NCBI GenBank assembly: GCA_937907165.1
Contig: CALCUH010000010.1
Location: 1 to 64,000, forward strand
Origin: an uncultured Bacteroidales bacterium
GTDB lineage: Bacteria; Bacteroidota; Bacteroidia; Bacteroidales; Paludibacteraceae
Reading direction: 5' to 3'
DNA: 64,000 bases
Shown here: one piece after another, positions 27,845-36,110 of the stretch
Numbering within the stretch: the stretch's first letter is position 1
Layout of the letters: each line of letters begins with the position of its first letter
Notes under the pieces: model-generated
What the model saw: the letters and a program-made list of their open reading frames with translations, nothing else
Databases searched by the model: none
Told to the model about the DNA's origin: nothing
Position numbers and translations under genes: made by a program

Positions 27845-27916
27845 TGCGAGAGGCGGGAATCGAACCCGCGGCCTTCGCCTTATGAGGGCGACGAGCTGCC
27901 ACTGCTCTACTCCGCT
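27845..27916 (-). tRNA. tRNA-Met (CAT)
   Basis: Clover-leaf with anticodon CAT in TCGCC-CTCATAA-GGCGA and T-arm GCGGG-TTCGATT-CCCGC. The acceptor GCGGAG pairs with CTC(T)CGC only if one T is bulged, so it may be slightly degenerate. No CCA encoded. First of a minus-strand tRNA cluster. Confidence 0.8.
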
Positions 27917-27936
27917 ATGTTGTGATATCTGACAAT

Positions 27937-28002
27937 GTCCGGATGGCGAAAATCAAAATCACAATTCCAAATTAAAAACCCTTCCGCTGGGCTACACTTG
28001 GA
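27937..28002 (-). pseudogene. degenerate tRNA-Pro-like (TGG) remnant
   Basis: The D-arm (GCCC/GGGT) and an anticodon loop TTTGGAA are visible, and the acceptor pairs at five of seven positions. The variable and T-arm portion is about seven bases too short. Probably a decayed tRNA gene between tRNA-Met and tRNA-Ser. Confidence 0.35.
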
Positions 28003-28005
28003 TGA

Positions 28006-28090
28006 CGATACGGGCAGGACTTGAACCTGCGTTCCTTTTAGAGAAAACGGTTTTCGGGACCGCTGCATTACCAATTATGCTTACCGTACC
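28006..28090 (-). tRNA. tRNA-Ser (CGA)
   Basis: Acceptor GGTACGG/CCGTATC, T-arm GCAGG-TTCAAGT-CCTGC, and anticodon arm GCGGT-CCCGAAA-ACCGT. A long class II variable arm (TTTT-CTCT-AAAA) supports Ser. Position 33 is C instead of U. Confidence 0.85.
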
Positions 28091-28093
28091 AAA

Positions 28094-28179
28094 TGGGTGG
28101 GGTGGGTGTTGCGCCCACTACTCCGCTTTCGCGGAACCAGATTTACAGTCTGGCGCGTTTGCTGATTCGCTACCCGCCC
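28094..28179 (-). tRNA. tRNA-Tyr (GTA)
   Basis: Acceptor GGGCGGG/CCCACCC with one mismatch, anticodon arm CCAGA-CTGTAAA-TCTGG, long variable arm CCGC-GAAA-GCGG. The T-loop CGCAACA is unusual (no TTC), a possible sign of divergence. Confidence 0.85.
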
Positions 28180-28183
28180 TTAT

Positions 28184-28256
28184 AGCTGCCTGTGAGACTT
28201 GAACTCACGACCTTCAATTTACGGGACTGCTGCTCTACCATCTAAGCTAAGACAGC
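28184..28256 (-). tRNA. tRNA-Thr (CGT)
   Basis: Acceptor GCTGTCT/AGGCAGC, D-arm GCTT/GAGC, anticodon loop CCCGTAA, T-arm GTGAG-TTCAAGT-CTCAC. No CCA encoded. Confidence 0.85.
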
Positions 28257-28260
28257 GTCA

Positions 28261-28332
28261 AGGCTTGTGCAGGGGTTGAACCTACGACCGCTCGCTTAAC
28301 AGGCGAGTGCTCTGCCACTGAGCTAACGAGCC
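28261..28332 (-). tRNA. tRNA-Asn (GTT)
   Basis: Acceptor GGCTCGT/ACAAGCC with one mismatch, anticodon arm CTCGC-CTGTTAA-GCGAG, and a normal TTCAACC T-loop. Confidence 0.88.
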
Positions 28333-28338
28333 GGATTA

Positions 28339-28410
28339 CTGGGGTGGACGGAATCGAACCGCCGAATGTGGCAGTCAAAGTGCCATGTCTTACCGCTTGA
28401 CTACACCCCA
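28339..28410 (-). tRNA. tRNA-Gln (TTG)
   Basis: Acceptor TGGGGTG/CACCCCA, anticodon arm TGGCA-CTTTGAC-TGCCA, T-loop TTCGATT. Confidence 0.88.
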
Positions 28411-28487
28411 AGACAAATATACACAAGACGGATTCTGGTAGTCAAATTAAAAGTTTGATCCATAAAAATTGCTGTTACCGTCTTCAA

Positions 28488-28559
28488 AGCAAACAACGGG
28501 ATTTGCACCCGCCCCGTCGGTTTGGAAGACCGAAGTGCTACTACTAACACCATGTCTGC
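28488..28559 (-). tRNA. tRNA-Gly (TCC)
   Basis: Acceptor GCAGACA/TGTTTGC, D-arm GTGT/GCAC, anticodon arm TCGGT-CTTCCAA-ACCGA, T-arm GCGGG-TGCAAAT-CCCGT. Most upstream member of the cluster, just after HU. Confidence 0.85.
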
Positions 28560-28667
28560 ACACTTTTCGAGACGCGCAATAAGTAATACACATTATTCTA
28601 TGTGAACCTTAAAATTATTGCTGTAGGCATCTCACTTCACTCACGGCGCAAAAATTTCCCAATCTAT

Positions 28668-28687
28668 AATTTGAAAATTTTCAAATT
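28668..28687. repeat. 20-bp AT-rich palindrome
   Basis: AATTTGAAAA followed by its exact complement, 18 bases beyond the HU stop and before the tRNA cluster. It could act as a weak terminator or RNase-processing hairpin separating the HU mRNA from the tRNA transcript. Confidence 0.6.
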
Positions 28688-28704
28688 GCTGTACGCGCCA
28701 TATC

Positions 28705-29022
28705 TTATTCTTCGTTTTCCTGCGGCATAATGTTCAAGTTTTCCACATCACCGCTTTTGATGCTGTCGAGAAAATTTGGGGTCGGCGAGAAATTGATAAA
28801 TTTGCTCGGCTTCGACATCATGCGCTCGCCTGTGTTAACATTAACCATATTATGGCTTTTTCTTGTTCTGACGGCAAATGTCCCGAAGCCTTGAATCATC
28901 ACGGACTCACCTTCAACAAGCGCAGCGGCTATTACCGCAAAGATGTCCCTGATGACCTCTTTCGCTTCCTTTTTGCGATACCCCTTCTCCGCAAGCGCAT
29001 CCACAATATCGTTCTTTTTCAT
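28705..29022 (-). CDS. HU/IHF-family DNA-binding protein
   Basis: 105 residues from ATG 29022 (GAGGTG upstream). MKKNDIVDALAEKGYRKKEAKEVIRDIFAVIAAAL dimer helices, IQGFGTFAVRTRK, and the DNA-binding arm region NVNTGERM are the HU/IHF signature. It has an extra acidic tail of about 15 residues beyond the usual ~90. Bends and compacts DNA, likely for phage replication or packaging. Confidence 0.9.
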   Translation of the reverse strand: MKKNDIVDALAEKGYRKKEAKEVIRDIFAVIAAALVEGESVMIQGFGTFAVRTRKSHNMVNVNTGERMMSKPSKFINFSPTPNFLDSIKSGDVENLNIMPQENEE

Positions 29023-29029
29023 ATTCACC

Positions 29030-30265
29030 TCATTGCTTCACACCGATCTGATAGCAGGCGTCGCGCCCATCTTCCGGTGTAAAAATCATCAATAGCTGTC
29101 CCGGCGTAGAGTACAGCCTCTTACCGTTTGCGTATTCATCCGTACCGCAAAGACTGCGGGCGACATAACTCTCAATGTGCAGTTCCTCAAATTCTTCTTG
29201 GTGATGCTTATCTGCTAACACGGCATAATCAATGCCCGTCCCGTACTGCTTATTGAAAAGCGTGTTTAGCATCTTCCCCACATTTGAGACGGAATCAAGA
29301 TCCCCGTGAGTAGCGCACATCTTCCTGCCGCAGACATCGAAATAAAGGAATTCGTAATACTCGGCATCCGGGAATTTTATGTATTCACAATTACCCAATC
29401 GCTGCTTGAGCCACCACGGGATCAACCGCTCTGTATTGTCGGCGTGAATACTGTCATGCTTGTTCTGGATGGTACGGAGATGATTTCCGTATGTTGCGTG
29501 AATCACCGTTTCTTCTACAGTACCGGCTAAAACGGTAATTGCCTTTGCCAACATTTCGGAAACGTGCATGATTTGCTCACACACCAGTTCTTCGGAAGCA
29601 ACTCTGGCGCTCACATGAATCGCGCCATGCGCCATATCGCCGAGAAGCACGATATGGAGTTTCCTAACATCATGCAGTTTCAGTCTCTCCTGAACCTTAT
29701 CCACAAGACGAATTACGCGCTGACGGCAAATATTTGTGTCGTACTGTTCCCAGATATTGTTGGTAACCATCCCATAATGCCAGTCAGCCAGAAACAGCAC
29801 TGCCTCATTCTTGCCGCCAGTCATTCGCTCGTTTGTCGGAATAACCAACGGGAGTTCCTGATTTAATTTTGACGCCGCCTCAATAAGCGCTTCTTCAAGA
29901 TGTTCAGATCGCCCTTCCTTAGAAAGTAATTTGTTGAGTTCCCTTCTCTGGTCGTATAACTTCTGAGCCTCTTTTCGCAATTCCGCCGTCTTCGCTTCAA
30001 CCACGCCGAGATAATCATCACCTAATCTATCTGCGTTCTCGTTTTCCTTTTTCATGAAATACTGCATGACAGCGTATCCGCTATACGGTGTAACCGAGGC
30101 CGCCTTGCGAAGGCTGTCACGATGGCAGTCGAGTCCAAGCGATTCTACGATGTCCTCCCATTCGAGATCATCAGGCCTCTGCTCAATCTTGATTGAAATC
30201 AACCGCAACCCATACTCATACTGGTCTTCCCCTTCGCACCTTTCGTATTTGGGATTGATAGTCAA
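29030..30265 (-). CDS. calcineurin-like metallophosphoesterase
   Basis: 411 residues; TTG 30265 sits seven bases after GAGGGG and is preferred to a TTG five codons upstream. An N-terminal helical region (about 1-140) precedes the catalytic domain with FLADWHYG, LLGDMAHG, ATYGNH, CATHGD and ADKHH, covering the metal ligands of the family. Phage members of this type act as nucleases or nucleotide phosphatases; the substrate is not deducible here. Its stop is adjacent to the HU start. Confidence 0.82.
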   Translation of the reverse strand: MTINPKYERCEGEDQYEYGLRLISIKIEQRPDDLEWEDIVESLGLDCHRDSLRKAASVTPYSGYAVMQYFMKKENENADRLGDDYLGVVEAKTAELRKEAQKLYDQRRELNKLLSKEGRSEHLEEALIEAASKLNQELPLVIPTNERMTGGKNEAVLFLADWHYGMVTNNIWEQYDTNICRQRVIRLVDKVQERLKLHDVRKLHIVLLGDMAHGAIHVSARVASEELVCEQIMHVSEMLAKAITVLAGTVEETVIHATYGNHLRTIQNKHDSIHADNTERLIPWWLKQRLGNCEYIKFPDAEYYEFLYFDVCGRKMCATHGDLDSVSNVGKMLNTLFNKQYGTGIDYAVLADKHHQEEFEELHIESYVARSLCGTDEYANGKRLYSTPGQLLMIFTPEDGRDACYQIGVKQ

Positions 30266-30276
30266 TATATCACCCC

Positions 30277-30522
30277 TCAAAACCGCTGCGCAAACTCACG
30301 CTCTCTCGCTGAGCGATATTTCCGGTGTTTGTTGTAGTCCTCAACAAACTTCCGTGCAGCCTCATTGGTGTCGGAAATCGTAACCATCAGAGAGTAGATT
30401 TCCGTACAGAAATAATGATGGCGCTTCGAGTCCTTCTTCATCGTTCGCGGATACTGATACTGCGGAAACGCTTCAACAAGCCGTTCCTTTTCTTCCTTGC
30501 TAATAGGAATCAAAAAAATCAC
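30277..30522 (-). CDS. small hypothetical protein
   Basis: 81 residues (or 78 from the TTG at 30513, which is better spaced from AAGGG). Highly charged, with SKEEKERLVEAFPQY and YNKHRKYRSAREREFAQRF. Stop and downstream start lie within 15 bases, so it is coupled to the phosphoesterase. Function unknown. Confidence 0.6.
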   Translation of the reverse strand: MIFLIPISKEEKERLVEAFPQYQYPRTMKKDSKRHHYFCTEIYSLMVTISDTNEAARKFVEDYNKHRKYRSAREREFAQRF

Positions 30523-30536
30523 CCTTTACAAAATTA

Positions 30537-30645
30537 TTTTTGGTCGAAATTGTTTTCTTCCCACATGCCCGAAATTTGACATCAAGAATATACCGTTATT
30601 TATCGGCTCAAACAACGGGTGCTTTCAGAAGTTTTCGACCAAAAA
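30537..30645. repeat. long-range inverted repeat between polymerase-like gene and its neighbour
   Basis: TTTTTGGTCGAAA at 30537-30549 is matched by its exact inverse at 30633-30645, 83 bases away, in a 147-base gap. An RNA from either strand would form a 13-bp stem closing a loop. It could be a terminator-like or processing element at the 3' end of the polymerase-like mRNA, or a protein site. Confidence 0.55.
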
Positions 30646-30669
30646 CACCAGATTTTTGTATGTTTTTCG

Positions 30670-33456
30670 TTAAGTATCGCGTGAAAACGAACGCTTATAT
30701 CGCTCTCCGTAAATGATTATGTCGCCTTCTTCGTCCGGAACCAGCTTCGCGGTTGGTCTTTTGGAATGCTGGATTGCTTCAAGAAACCCCTGATTCGGCA
30801 GGGAAAACAAAAGTGAGAATAAGCTCTGCGAAATATCCTTGTTTTCAGGCGCTTCAATCGCCAAGAGCAGGCGGTACACCGTGTCATCGCTGAGTTTGAT
30901 GTTGCTCACATAATCATAGCATTCGTTACGAATATCTGATACTATCTGCGATTTATCTGCATTGCTGAGATCAGCGTCCGTGTTCCCCCACACGCCGCGA
31001 ATTTGCTCCCTCATATTTCGTACAAGCCACAGGATACGCTCGACCTGATGGTACTTCGCTTTGCGGATAGAGCTTGCGTCGTCAAAAAGAAGCAGATCAG
31101 AAAAAGGAATGAGGTTTCTGCCCTGCGTAGGGTTCCTGAACTTGTTTACACAATGTTCAAGATAATCCATCGTGGTATCGTGGAACATATAGTTCTTTTT
31201 TGAACTGTCGTAATATCCCTTATCTTTTGCAATCACTCCAAAGAAATTCGGCTTGATCTGCCTTCCAGATTCATCCTTCTTCCCGTACTTCTCTTTGAGT
31301 TTCTTAATCTCCGCGACACTGTCTACGGCAAATTCCTTTTTCGCTTTGTCGATCTCAATTCCAGAGAGAATGTCAAGTTTGGAAATGTCGTAGTACAACT
31401 CCGCTACGTCTTCATATCCCGCGCCGCCGTTAAGCTCGTTCCACATAAGCGTATTCAATTCCTGAGAAAGATTAACAATCTCCCCGATTTTATTTACGGA
31501 TGTTTTGATATCCAGATCTGCCTGTTCTTCGTTTGTGTACTTTCTGGACACTTTCTTTGATTTAACCAAATTCGTCGGAACAAGAAATCTATCGTAGTTG
31601 CGACGGGTCGCATTGACAAGAATTTCGTTATCCGTAAGCAATACCGTATCTGAATCGAAATCAGCTCCGCTGAGTCGCATCAGTAGGTTCTCACCGATGC
31701 TGTTCACACATACAACCTCGTCTGTGACATTGACGTACTTGGCTATTTCATCGTTATACCTGTTGGTAGATAACCAATTATTACCAACTGTAACATGCGG
31801 AGATCTGCTGCCAAGGATAGCCGTATCAAATGCAAACCGTGTGCTGTAGATATTGCCTGCACCGATCAAACTATCACCGTTAAAGCTCCCAATCGCCGCA
31901 TACATCATCTCGACAGGATTCCCAAGCAGCGTTGAGTAGTTACCATTCACCAGTACATGCCCGCGCCGGAGCGTCTTCTTAAATGCCTTTATGGCTTCTG
32001 TCTTGAAATCATAGTACATTTTGGTTTTCGCAAAATCATCCGTAACACCGAGCATTTGATAAACTACATCGTTAGATGTAGACGCTGCTTTCAGTTCATT
32101 ATCCAAATGGTTGTATTTGATATAATGCCTGAGTACAGCGGGGTCGCTTGCGATCATTTGCAAATAATCAAGCGATGGCTTGAGAAACTGTTCGACGTCC
32201 TCCGGTGTAAGTTGAAGTGTGTTCAAAAGCTGGTAGTGAACCAGTGCCATCTTTCCACCAAGAAAAGGCGGTGGTTTTTCATGCTTCACAACGCCAAATT
32301 CCGCGCACTCGTCAAGCAGCGAGAGCCAAGCATCAAGCGACCCAAATTTCAGATATTTAATACTGCTTGGAGTAGTGATTATCTTGATGTCATCGATAGA
32401 CTGCGCCAGAGTACGCCCACAGAGCTGAGATATGCTTGTGATATGATGGTCTTCAAAAAACTGGCGAATATTGCAGTTGAAGCAAGCAGACTTAAAAAAT
32501 CGGTTGCGCAGAAGAATCATACCGTATTGGGAATACTCACCCATCAGGCTCGGATCAATTAAAGACTGTCCGTCCCAAATGGTGTTTTTGACGTTTACCG
32601 TTTCTTCCCCGGCGACTAACCTTCCATCTTCGTCCGCCCTTACCGCAACTGCCCTGTCCATGAATTCGCTATCGTAATCATCGATCACCAAAAAGTTTTT
32701 TGGCTCTATGTGTACAGTTCCTACGATACTGCTAAGCGTAAGTGAGATATACGCCTCATACGCTGCCAAATCGAGCGGCTGACCCGTTTCAATTTTCAAA
32801 CCGCATGACTGCCATTTGTGCATACGGGGGTAGAGCTTTTCGTCAATGAACAGGCACTTCCCCACCCTTGAGCTACCGCTGGATCGCTTGAAGCGACAAT
32901 ACTGTATACCGTCAACGATGAAACCAGAATCATATAATCTTTTACGGAGTTCAGCAACCCCGTATAGAACCTTCATGCTTTTTCCAAGCGTGTAGACTCC
33001 TCCGTCAAAGACAAACTTATCTCCGAGAACGTCGCTTGTCACCGGATGTGCCACGGGTACATCCGTCTGTATTGCGACGAGCTCTCCGCCACGCACACAG
33101 ATATGATCCCGCAAATCAATATCCTCCGGCAAATATCCGTATTTGATGTAGATGTTCCCGGCAAACCGGTTGAACTCTTTGATGCTGTACTTAAATGTGA
33201 CGTTTATCACACTTTTACAGTAATCCTTGCCATGTTTGCAAAACGTGAAATCAATACGACGATAAACTCTCTCATATACCTCAGGCAATTTAAGAAGGTC
33301 TATACTGTAATCGAGCGTGTTGATAAACTTTCTTGTGTTGATTTCTCCGTCCCCGCCGCGCAGGATAGAATATCCGACACAGCGGTCATTAGAATAATTT
33401 GCAAGAAACAAGTCCTTGGCGTCTATTGACAGAATGTAAACTGACTTGTTAGATAT
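30670..33456 (-). CDS. large protein with ADFDSD motif, probable double-psi beta-barrel (YonO/RdRP-like) RNA polymerase
   Basis: 928 residues. AAGGAGG is followed seven bases later by ATA TCT AAC..., giving (M)SNKSVYILSIDAKD, so the start appears to be AUA at 33456; the next ordinary start is a TTG 45 bases on without a site. At residues 594-608, RLSGADFDSDTVLLTDN matches the catalytic loop of two-barrel RNA polymerases (DFDGD in beta-prime, DLDGD in eukaryotic RdRPs), with Ser replacing Gly. Upstream GNYSTLLGNPVEMM and downstream DIKTSVNKIGEIVNLSQELNTLMWN also look polymerase-like. It would be a single-chain polymerase like SPbeta YonO or crAss-type enzymes, and a candidate reader of the promoter array at 46.8-63.8 kb. 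Motif seen; function inferred. Confidence 0.65.
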   Translation of the reverse strand: MSNKSVYILSIDAKDLFLANYSNDRCVGYSILRGGDGEINTRKFINTLDYSIDLLKLPEVYERVYRRIDFTFCKHGKDYCKSVINVTFKYSIKEFNRFAGNIYIKYGYLPEDIDLRDHICVRGGELVAIQTDVPVAHPVTSDVLGDKFVFDGGVYTLGKSMKVLYGVAELRKRLYDSGFIVDGIQYCRFKRSSGSSRVGKCLFIDEKLYPRMHKWQSCGLKIETGQPLDLAAYEAYISLTLSSIVGTVHIEPKNFLVIDDYDSEFMDRAVAVRADEDGRLVAGEETVNVKNTIWDGQSLIDPSLMGEYSQYGMILLRNRFFKSACFNCNIRQFFEDHHITSISQLCGRTLAQSIDDIKIITTPSSIKYLKFGSLDAWLSLLDECAEFGVVKHEKPPPFLGGKMALVHYQLLNTLQLTPEDVEQFLKPSLDYLQMIASDPAVLRHYIKYNHLDNELKAASTSNDVVYQMLGVTDDFAKTKMYYDFKTEAIKAFKKTLRRGHVLVNGNYSTLLGNPVEMMYAAIGSFNGDSLIGAGNIYSTRFAFDTAILGSRSPHVTVGNNWLSTNRYNDEIAKYVNVTDEVVCVNSIGENLLMRLSGADFDSDTVLLTDNEILVNATRRNYDRFLVPTNLVKSKKVSRKYTNEEQADLDIKTSVNKIGEIVNLSQELNTLMWNELNGGAGYEDVAELYYDISKLDILSGIEIDKAKKEFAVDSVAEIKKLKEKYGKKDESGRQIKPNFFGVIAKDKGYYDSSKKNYMFHDTTMDYLEHCVNKFRNPTQGRNLIPFSDLLLFDDASSIRKAKYHQVERILWLVRNMREQIRGVWGNTDADLSNADKSQIVSDIRNECYDYVSNIKLSDDTVYRLLLAIEAPENKDISQSLFSLLFSLPNQGFLEAIQHSKRPTAKLVPDEEGDIIIYGERYKRSFSRDT

Positions 33457-33468
33457 GGCGATACCTCC

Positions 33469-33759
33469 TTATACCTTAATTAAATCTTCCCTCACGAAGA
33501 GCCACTTTGGATCTTCGATAAATTCGTATGTATGTGTATTACCATACCTTCTTACGGTAAATACAACATCCGCGTTGTCCTCAACAAACTCACGGTAAGC
33601 CATCTGTAGCTCATCGTTTTTCCACGATTTTCGAGACTTAATTCGCTTAACATTAAGCCTCACACGATCTCCGTCCTGAAGATGATCGTCATTGGTCGGT
33701 TCAAAGGATTTTATGAGCCGTTCTAAGGTGCGTCTTTGCTTTCGGTTCAGTACTTCCAT
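33469..33759 (-). CDS. small basic/acidic protein upstream of the polymerase-like gene
   Basis: 96 residues from ATG 33759. EVLNRKQRRTLERLIK helix, then DGDRVRLNVKRIKSRKSWKND, a KOW/SH3-like beta pattern, and an acidic end. Overlaps its upstream neighbour by about 60 bases. Function unknown; coupling suggests a partner of the polymerase-like protein. Confidence 0.6.
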   Translation of the reverse strand: MEVLNRKQRRTLERLIKSFEPTNDDHLQDGDRVRLNVKRIKSRKSWKNDELQMAYREFVEDNADVVFTVRRYGNTHTYEFIEDPKWLFVREDLIKV

Positions 33760-33928
33760 CATCTTTCTCCTCGTTCAAGTCTTCACTGGACTGTGACTCA
33801 TCTTGCCGCATCTTACAGTCATCTATGTATTCCTCCACATCATGTTCATCGGTTAACGGTGTGTAATACGGGCAATGACTCAACCGATCGGGGCACTGGT
33901 CTCGAAAGTAGCATGTATTGCATTTCAT
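33701..33928 (-). CDS. small Cys-rich protein
   Basis: 75 residues. N-terminal MKCNTCYFRDQCPDRLSHCPYY has four to five Cys that could bind zinc or an iron-sulfur cluster; the rest is acidic and Ser-rich. Start overlaps the previous stop (ATGA) and its end overlaps the next gene in another frame. Function unknown. Confidence 0.6.
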   Translation of the reverse strand: MKCNTCYFRDQCPDRLSHCPYYTPLTDEHDVEEYIDDCKMRQDESQSSEDLNEEKDDGSTEPKAKTHLRTAHKIL

Positions 33929-34230
33929 GTAGATATATCTCCTGCCTTAGACCCAGACTCCAAGTGCCTCATCTCTAACATTCTCCTGCTTGCCTCAGCC
34001 CTTTGTTCCGGCGAAAGGTTCATCTTCTTGGGCGGCCTGATACTCAACCATTTCTCAGGAATATGAGCCACAATGCTGCCATCTTCATTCTCGACGCAAA
34101 TCTCAACCTCACCCGGATGTTCCCGCTTAAGTTTTTTGATTTTGTTGATATACTTTGGTTCTGCAGCGGTGATTGTCGCAGTGGTGTGCCCCGCGATATG
34201 ATCCCACGCTGTTTCTTTAATTTCTTTCAT
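33925..34230 (-). CDS. hypothetical protein
   Basis: 101 residues. ATITAAEPKYINKIKKLKREHPGEVEICVENEDGSIVAHIPEKWLSIRPPKKMNLSPEQR: this arrangement recurs in Firmicutes mobile elements as a small accessory protein of unknown role. Coupled to both neighbours by ATGA-type overlaps. Confidence 0.68.
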   Translation of the reverse strand: MKEIKETAWDHIAGHTTATITAAEPKYINKIKKLKREHPGEVEICVENEDGSIVAHIPEKWLSIRPPKKMNLSPEQRAEASRRMLEMRHLESGSKAGDIST

Positions 34231-35462
34231 TCAATCATCTCCTCTTTGATTAACCATTCTGTCAGTAAACCACGCATTCGTGAGCTCGGAATGTAAATCC
34301 AAATTTCTTTTCGATCACGGATCGCCGAGCGCCAAATCCATTGTAACATTTCACTGACGGCATATCCATCTTCATTAACCACAACACCGCGTGATTCAAA
34401 AAAGTTTTTAATACACGGGTTGTAGAAGACATTCACACAGTACGCCAGCTTGTCACGATCTCGATAAGTATTTGTAGCTCTGGCATTGCATGGGACAAAG
34501 CAGGAAGCATAGCCCGCCGTATATACATCAGTCTTTTTTGATTTGAATGCCGTCCATATACATTGCGATGATTTGCTTTTCATCTTGTTGAGGAAATAAT
34601 TTCGTAGATTCTTGCCAATGCGCTCAGACGCTTTCTCTTTTACACTTTCGCGTGATTTTGCTTTTTGGAATTTCACAACGCCTTTATCATACCAGCCGAC
34701 AGAGAAAGCATACTTATCATCCCCGACCGAATTGAGTTTACTGTCTTCGGATATATGAATCAGGCTTTTCAGCTTCCTTACATACTCCGGCACATACCGT
34801 TCCGCTGTGAATCTGTACCCATCATCGCACGGTTCCGTAAAAATGTACGAGAATTTGATACCATGAAGATCAAATAGATAACGCATATACGAGGAATCGA
34901 ACATAAACGTCAAGATGGTTATATCTCTAAAGGCGTATAGAACCTCGACGGATAATGTCCAGAATAATCCGGCGGGGGTCATGTAAACCCTGCCGCTCTC
35001 GATTTGATTCCTAAAATTATTATGCGCCCCATCGTACTCACTGCGGTTCCACTGTAGTATTTGATTATCACCGACGGTGACGCTGCCGCTGCGGAGAAGC
35101 ATTTCCAAATCGCTTTTCTTGATTTTCACCTCCTCGATAACTTCACATACCTCATCAAGCACAAGATGATACCCCGCATCCCTGATGAGCTGCACAGCCT
35201 CGCTGTCAAAATTATGAAACAAAGCATGGGTACTTGCGATATTTACGCCTTTTTTGAGTAACTGCTTTAGGTCACTCATCTTTCCGCCGCCGTAGTTTAC
35301 CGGCTCATAAAAGGTGCGAGATGCACAAGTCTTCTTTATCCGTGTCACCTCATCAAGATATGGAGTGATAAACAGGTATTTCCCCTCTTTGTCCTCGTTC
35401 ATCATTCTTATGGCTGCACTCGTTTTACCTGCTCCCATAATCATGTCACACACACGTATCAA
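34227..35462 (-). CDS. superfamily 2 helicase-like ATPase
   Basis: 411 residues. TTG 35462 lies five bases after GGAGG; an ATG 12 bases upstream is inside that site. MIMGAGKTSA is Walker A (about residues 6-15), VLDEVCEVIEE corresponds to the DEAD/DExH motif II, ASTHALF to motif Ia/III, and LQWIWRSAIR to motif VI. Likely a phage DNA or RNA helicase for replication. C-terminal half is poorly conserved to my eye. Confidence 0.72.
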   Translation of the reverse strand: MIRVCDMIMGAGKTSAAIRMMNEDKEGKYLFITPYLDEVTRIKKTCASRTFYEPVNYGGGKMSDLKQLLKKGVNIASTHALFHNFDSEAVQLIRDAGYHLVLDEVCEVIEEVKIKKSDLEMLLRSGSVTVGDNQILQWNRSEYDGAHNNFRNQIESGRVYMTPAGLFWTLSVEVLYAFRDITILTFMFDSSYMRYLFDLHGIKFSYIFTEPCDDGYRFTAERYVPEYVRKLKSLIHISEDSKLNSVGDDKYAFSVGWYDKGVVKFQKAKSRESVKEKASERIGKNLRNYFLNKMKSKSSQCIWTAFKSKKTDVYTAGYASCFVPCNARATNTYRDRDKLAYCVNVFYNPCIKNFFESRGVVVNEDGYAVSEMLQWIWRSAIRDRKEIWIYIPSSRMRGLLTEWLIKEEMIE

Positions 35463-35844
35463 GATAACCTCCATTGTTTTTGTTATTTCCCCCGTGGCAG
35501 AACATGGTCTCAAGATTTTGTTTTGCCTCATCAAGCTCGTCCCGAATATATTTTTTTATGGCGTCTTCATCGAGCGTCCCGATCCATTTGGATTTGAAAA
35601 ACTCGACGTCTTTGCGGTAGGCGTCTTCCGAGCAGTCCCCGCATCTATACCAGTCGTAACTATGAATCAAGCAGAACACATCATAAACAAATTCACTGAC
35701 AAGTTTGTCTTCAAGCGGGTTCAGCTTTCTGACGGCGCGGACGTTTGACTGCATTTTTTTGAGGTCATAGTCGATGGGCACGTCGTATCCGAAGATCTCA
35801 TATCCGAGGTCGTCATTGTGATAATCGTACAATCCTCCACTCAT
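35446..35844 (-). CDS. hypothetical acidic protein
   Basis: 132 residues, Tyr/Asp-rich N-terminus (GGLYDYHNDDLGYEIFGYDVPIDYD), one CxxC (YRCGDCSEDAYRKD) and a second Cys pair at the ends. Its 3' end overlaps the helicase start. Function unknown. Confidence 0.58.
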   Translation of the reverse strand: MSGGLYDYHNDDLGYEIFGYDVPIDYDLKKMQSNVRAVRKLNPLEDKLVSEFVYDVFCLIHSYDWYRCGDCSEDAYRKDVEFFKSKWIGTLDEDAIKKYIRDELDEAKQNLETMFCHGGNNKNNGGYLDTCV

Positions 35845-35861
35845 TTATATCTCCTTTCGCG

Positions 35862-36110
35862 TTAATCATTTCTGCGATCAATCACCCAAGCTATAATTTT
35901 GTCAGCCGCATCCTTCATAAGGTCAAAGACAAGTACAGTGATTACGATTGGCAATACGATAGGCCATACAACACTTTTGTACATGATTTCATCTCTGTCT
36001 ATTCTGTTTCCTTCGATGACTTCTACCTTGCTCATCCCCAGCACGGTGATAAGGTATCCAACGATGTATGCCACGATGATTCCCATCACAATTCCGAATA
36101 TTTCCATCAT
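35862..36110 (-). CDS. small two-helix membrane protein
   Basis: 82 residues with two hydrophobic helices (about 4-25 and 48-66) separated by a charged loop (KVEVIEGNRIDRDE). First of several small membrane proteins in the run up to the SPFH gene, suggesting a membrane-located complex. Start overlaps the end of the preceding reading frame (ATGATG). Confidence 0.65.
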   Translation of the reverse strand: MMEIFGIVMGIIVAYIVGYLITVLGMSKVEVIEGNRIDRDEIMYKSVVWPIVLPIVITVLVFDLMKDAADKIIAWVIDRRND

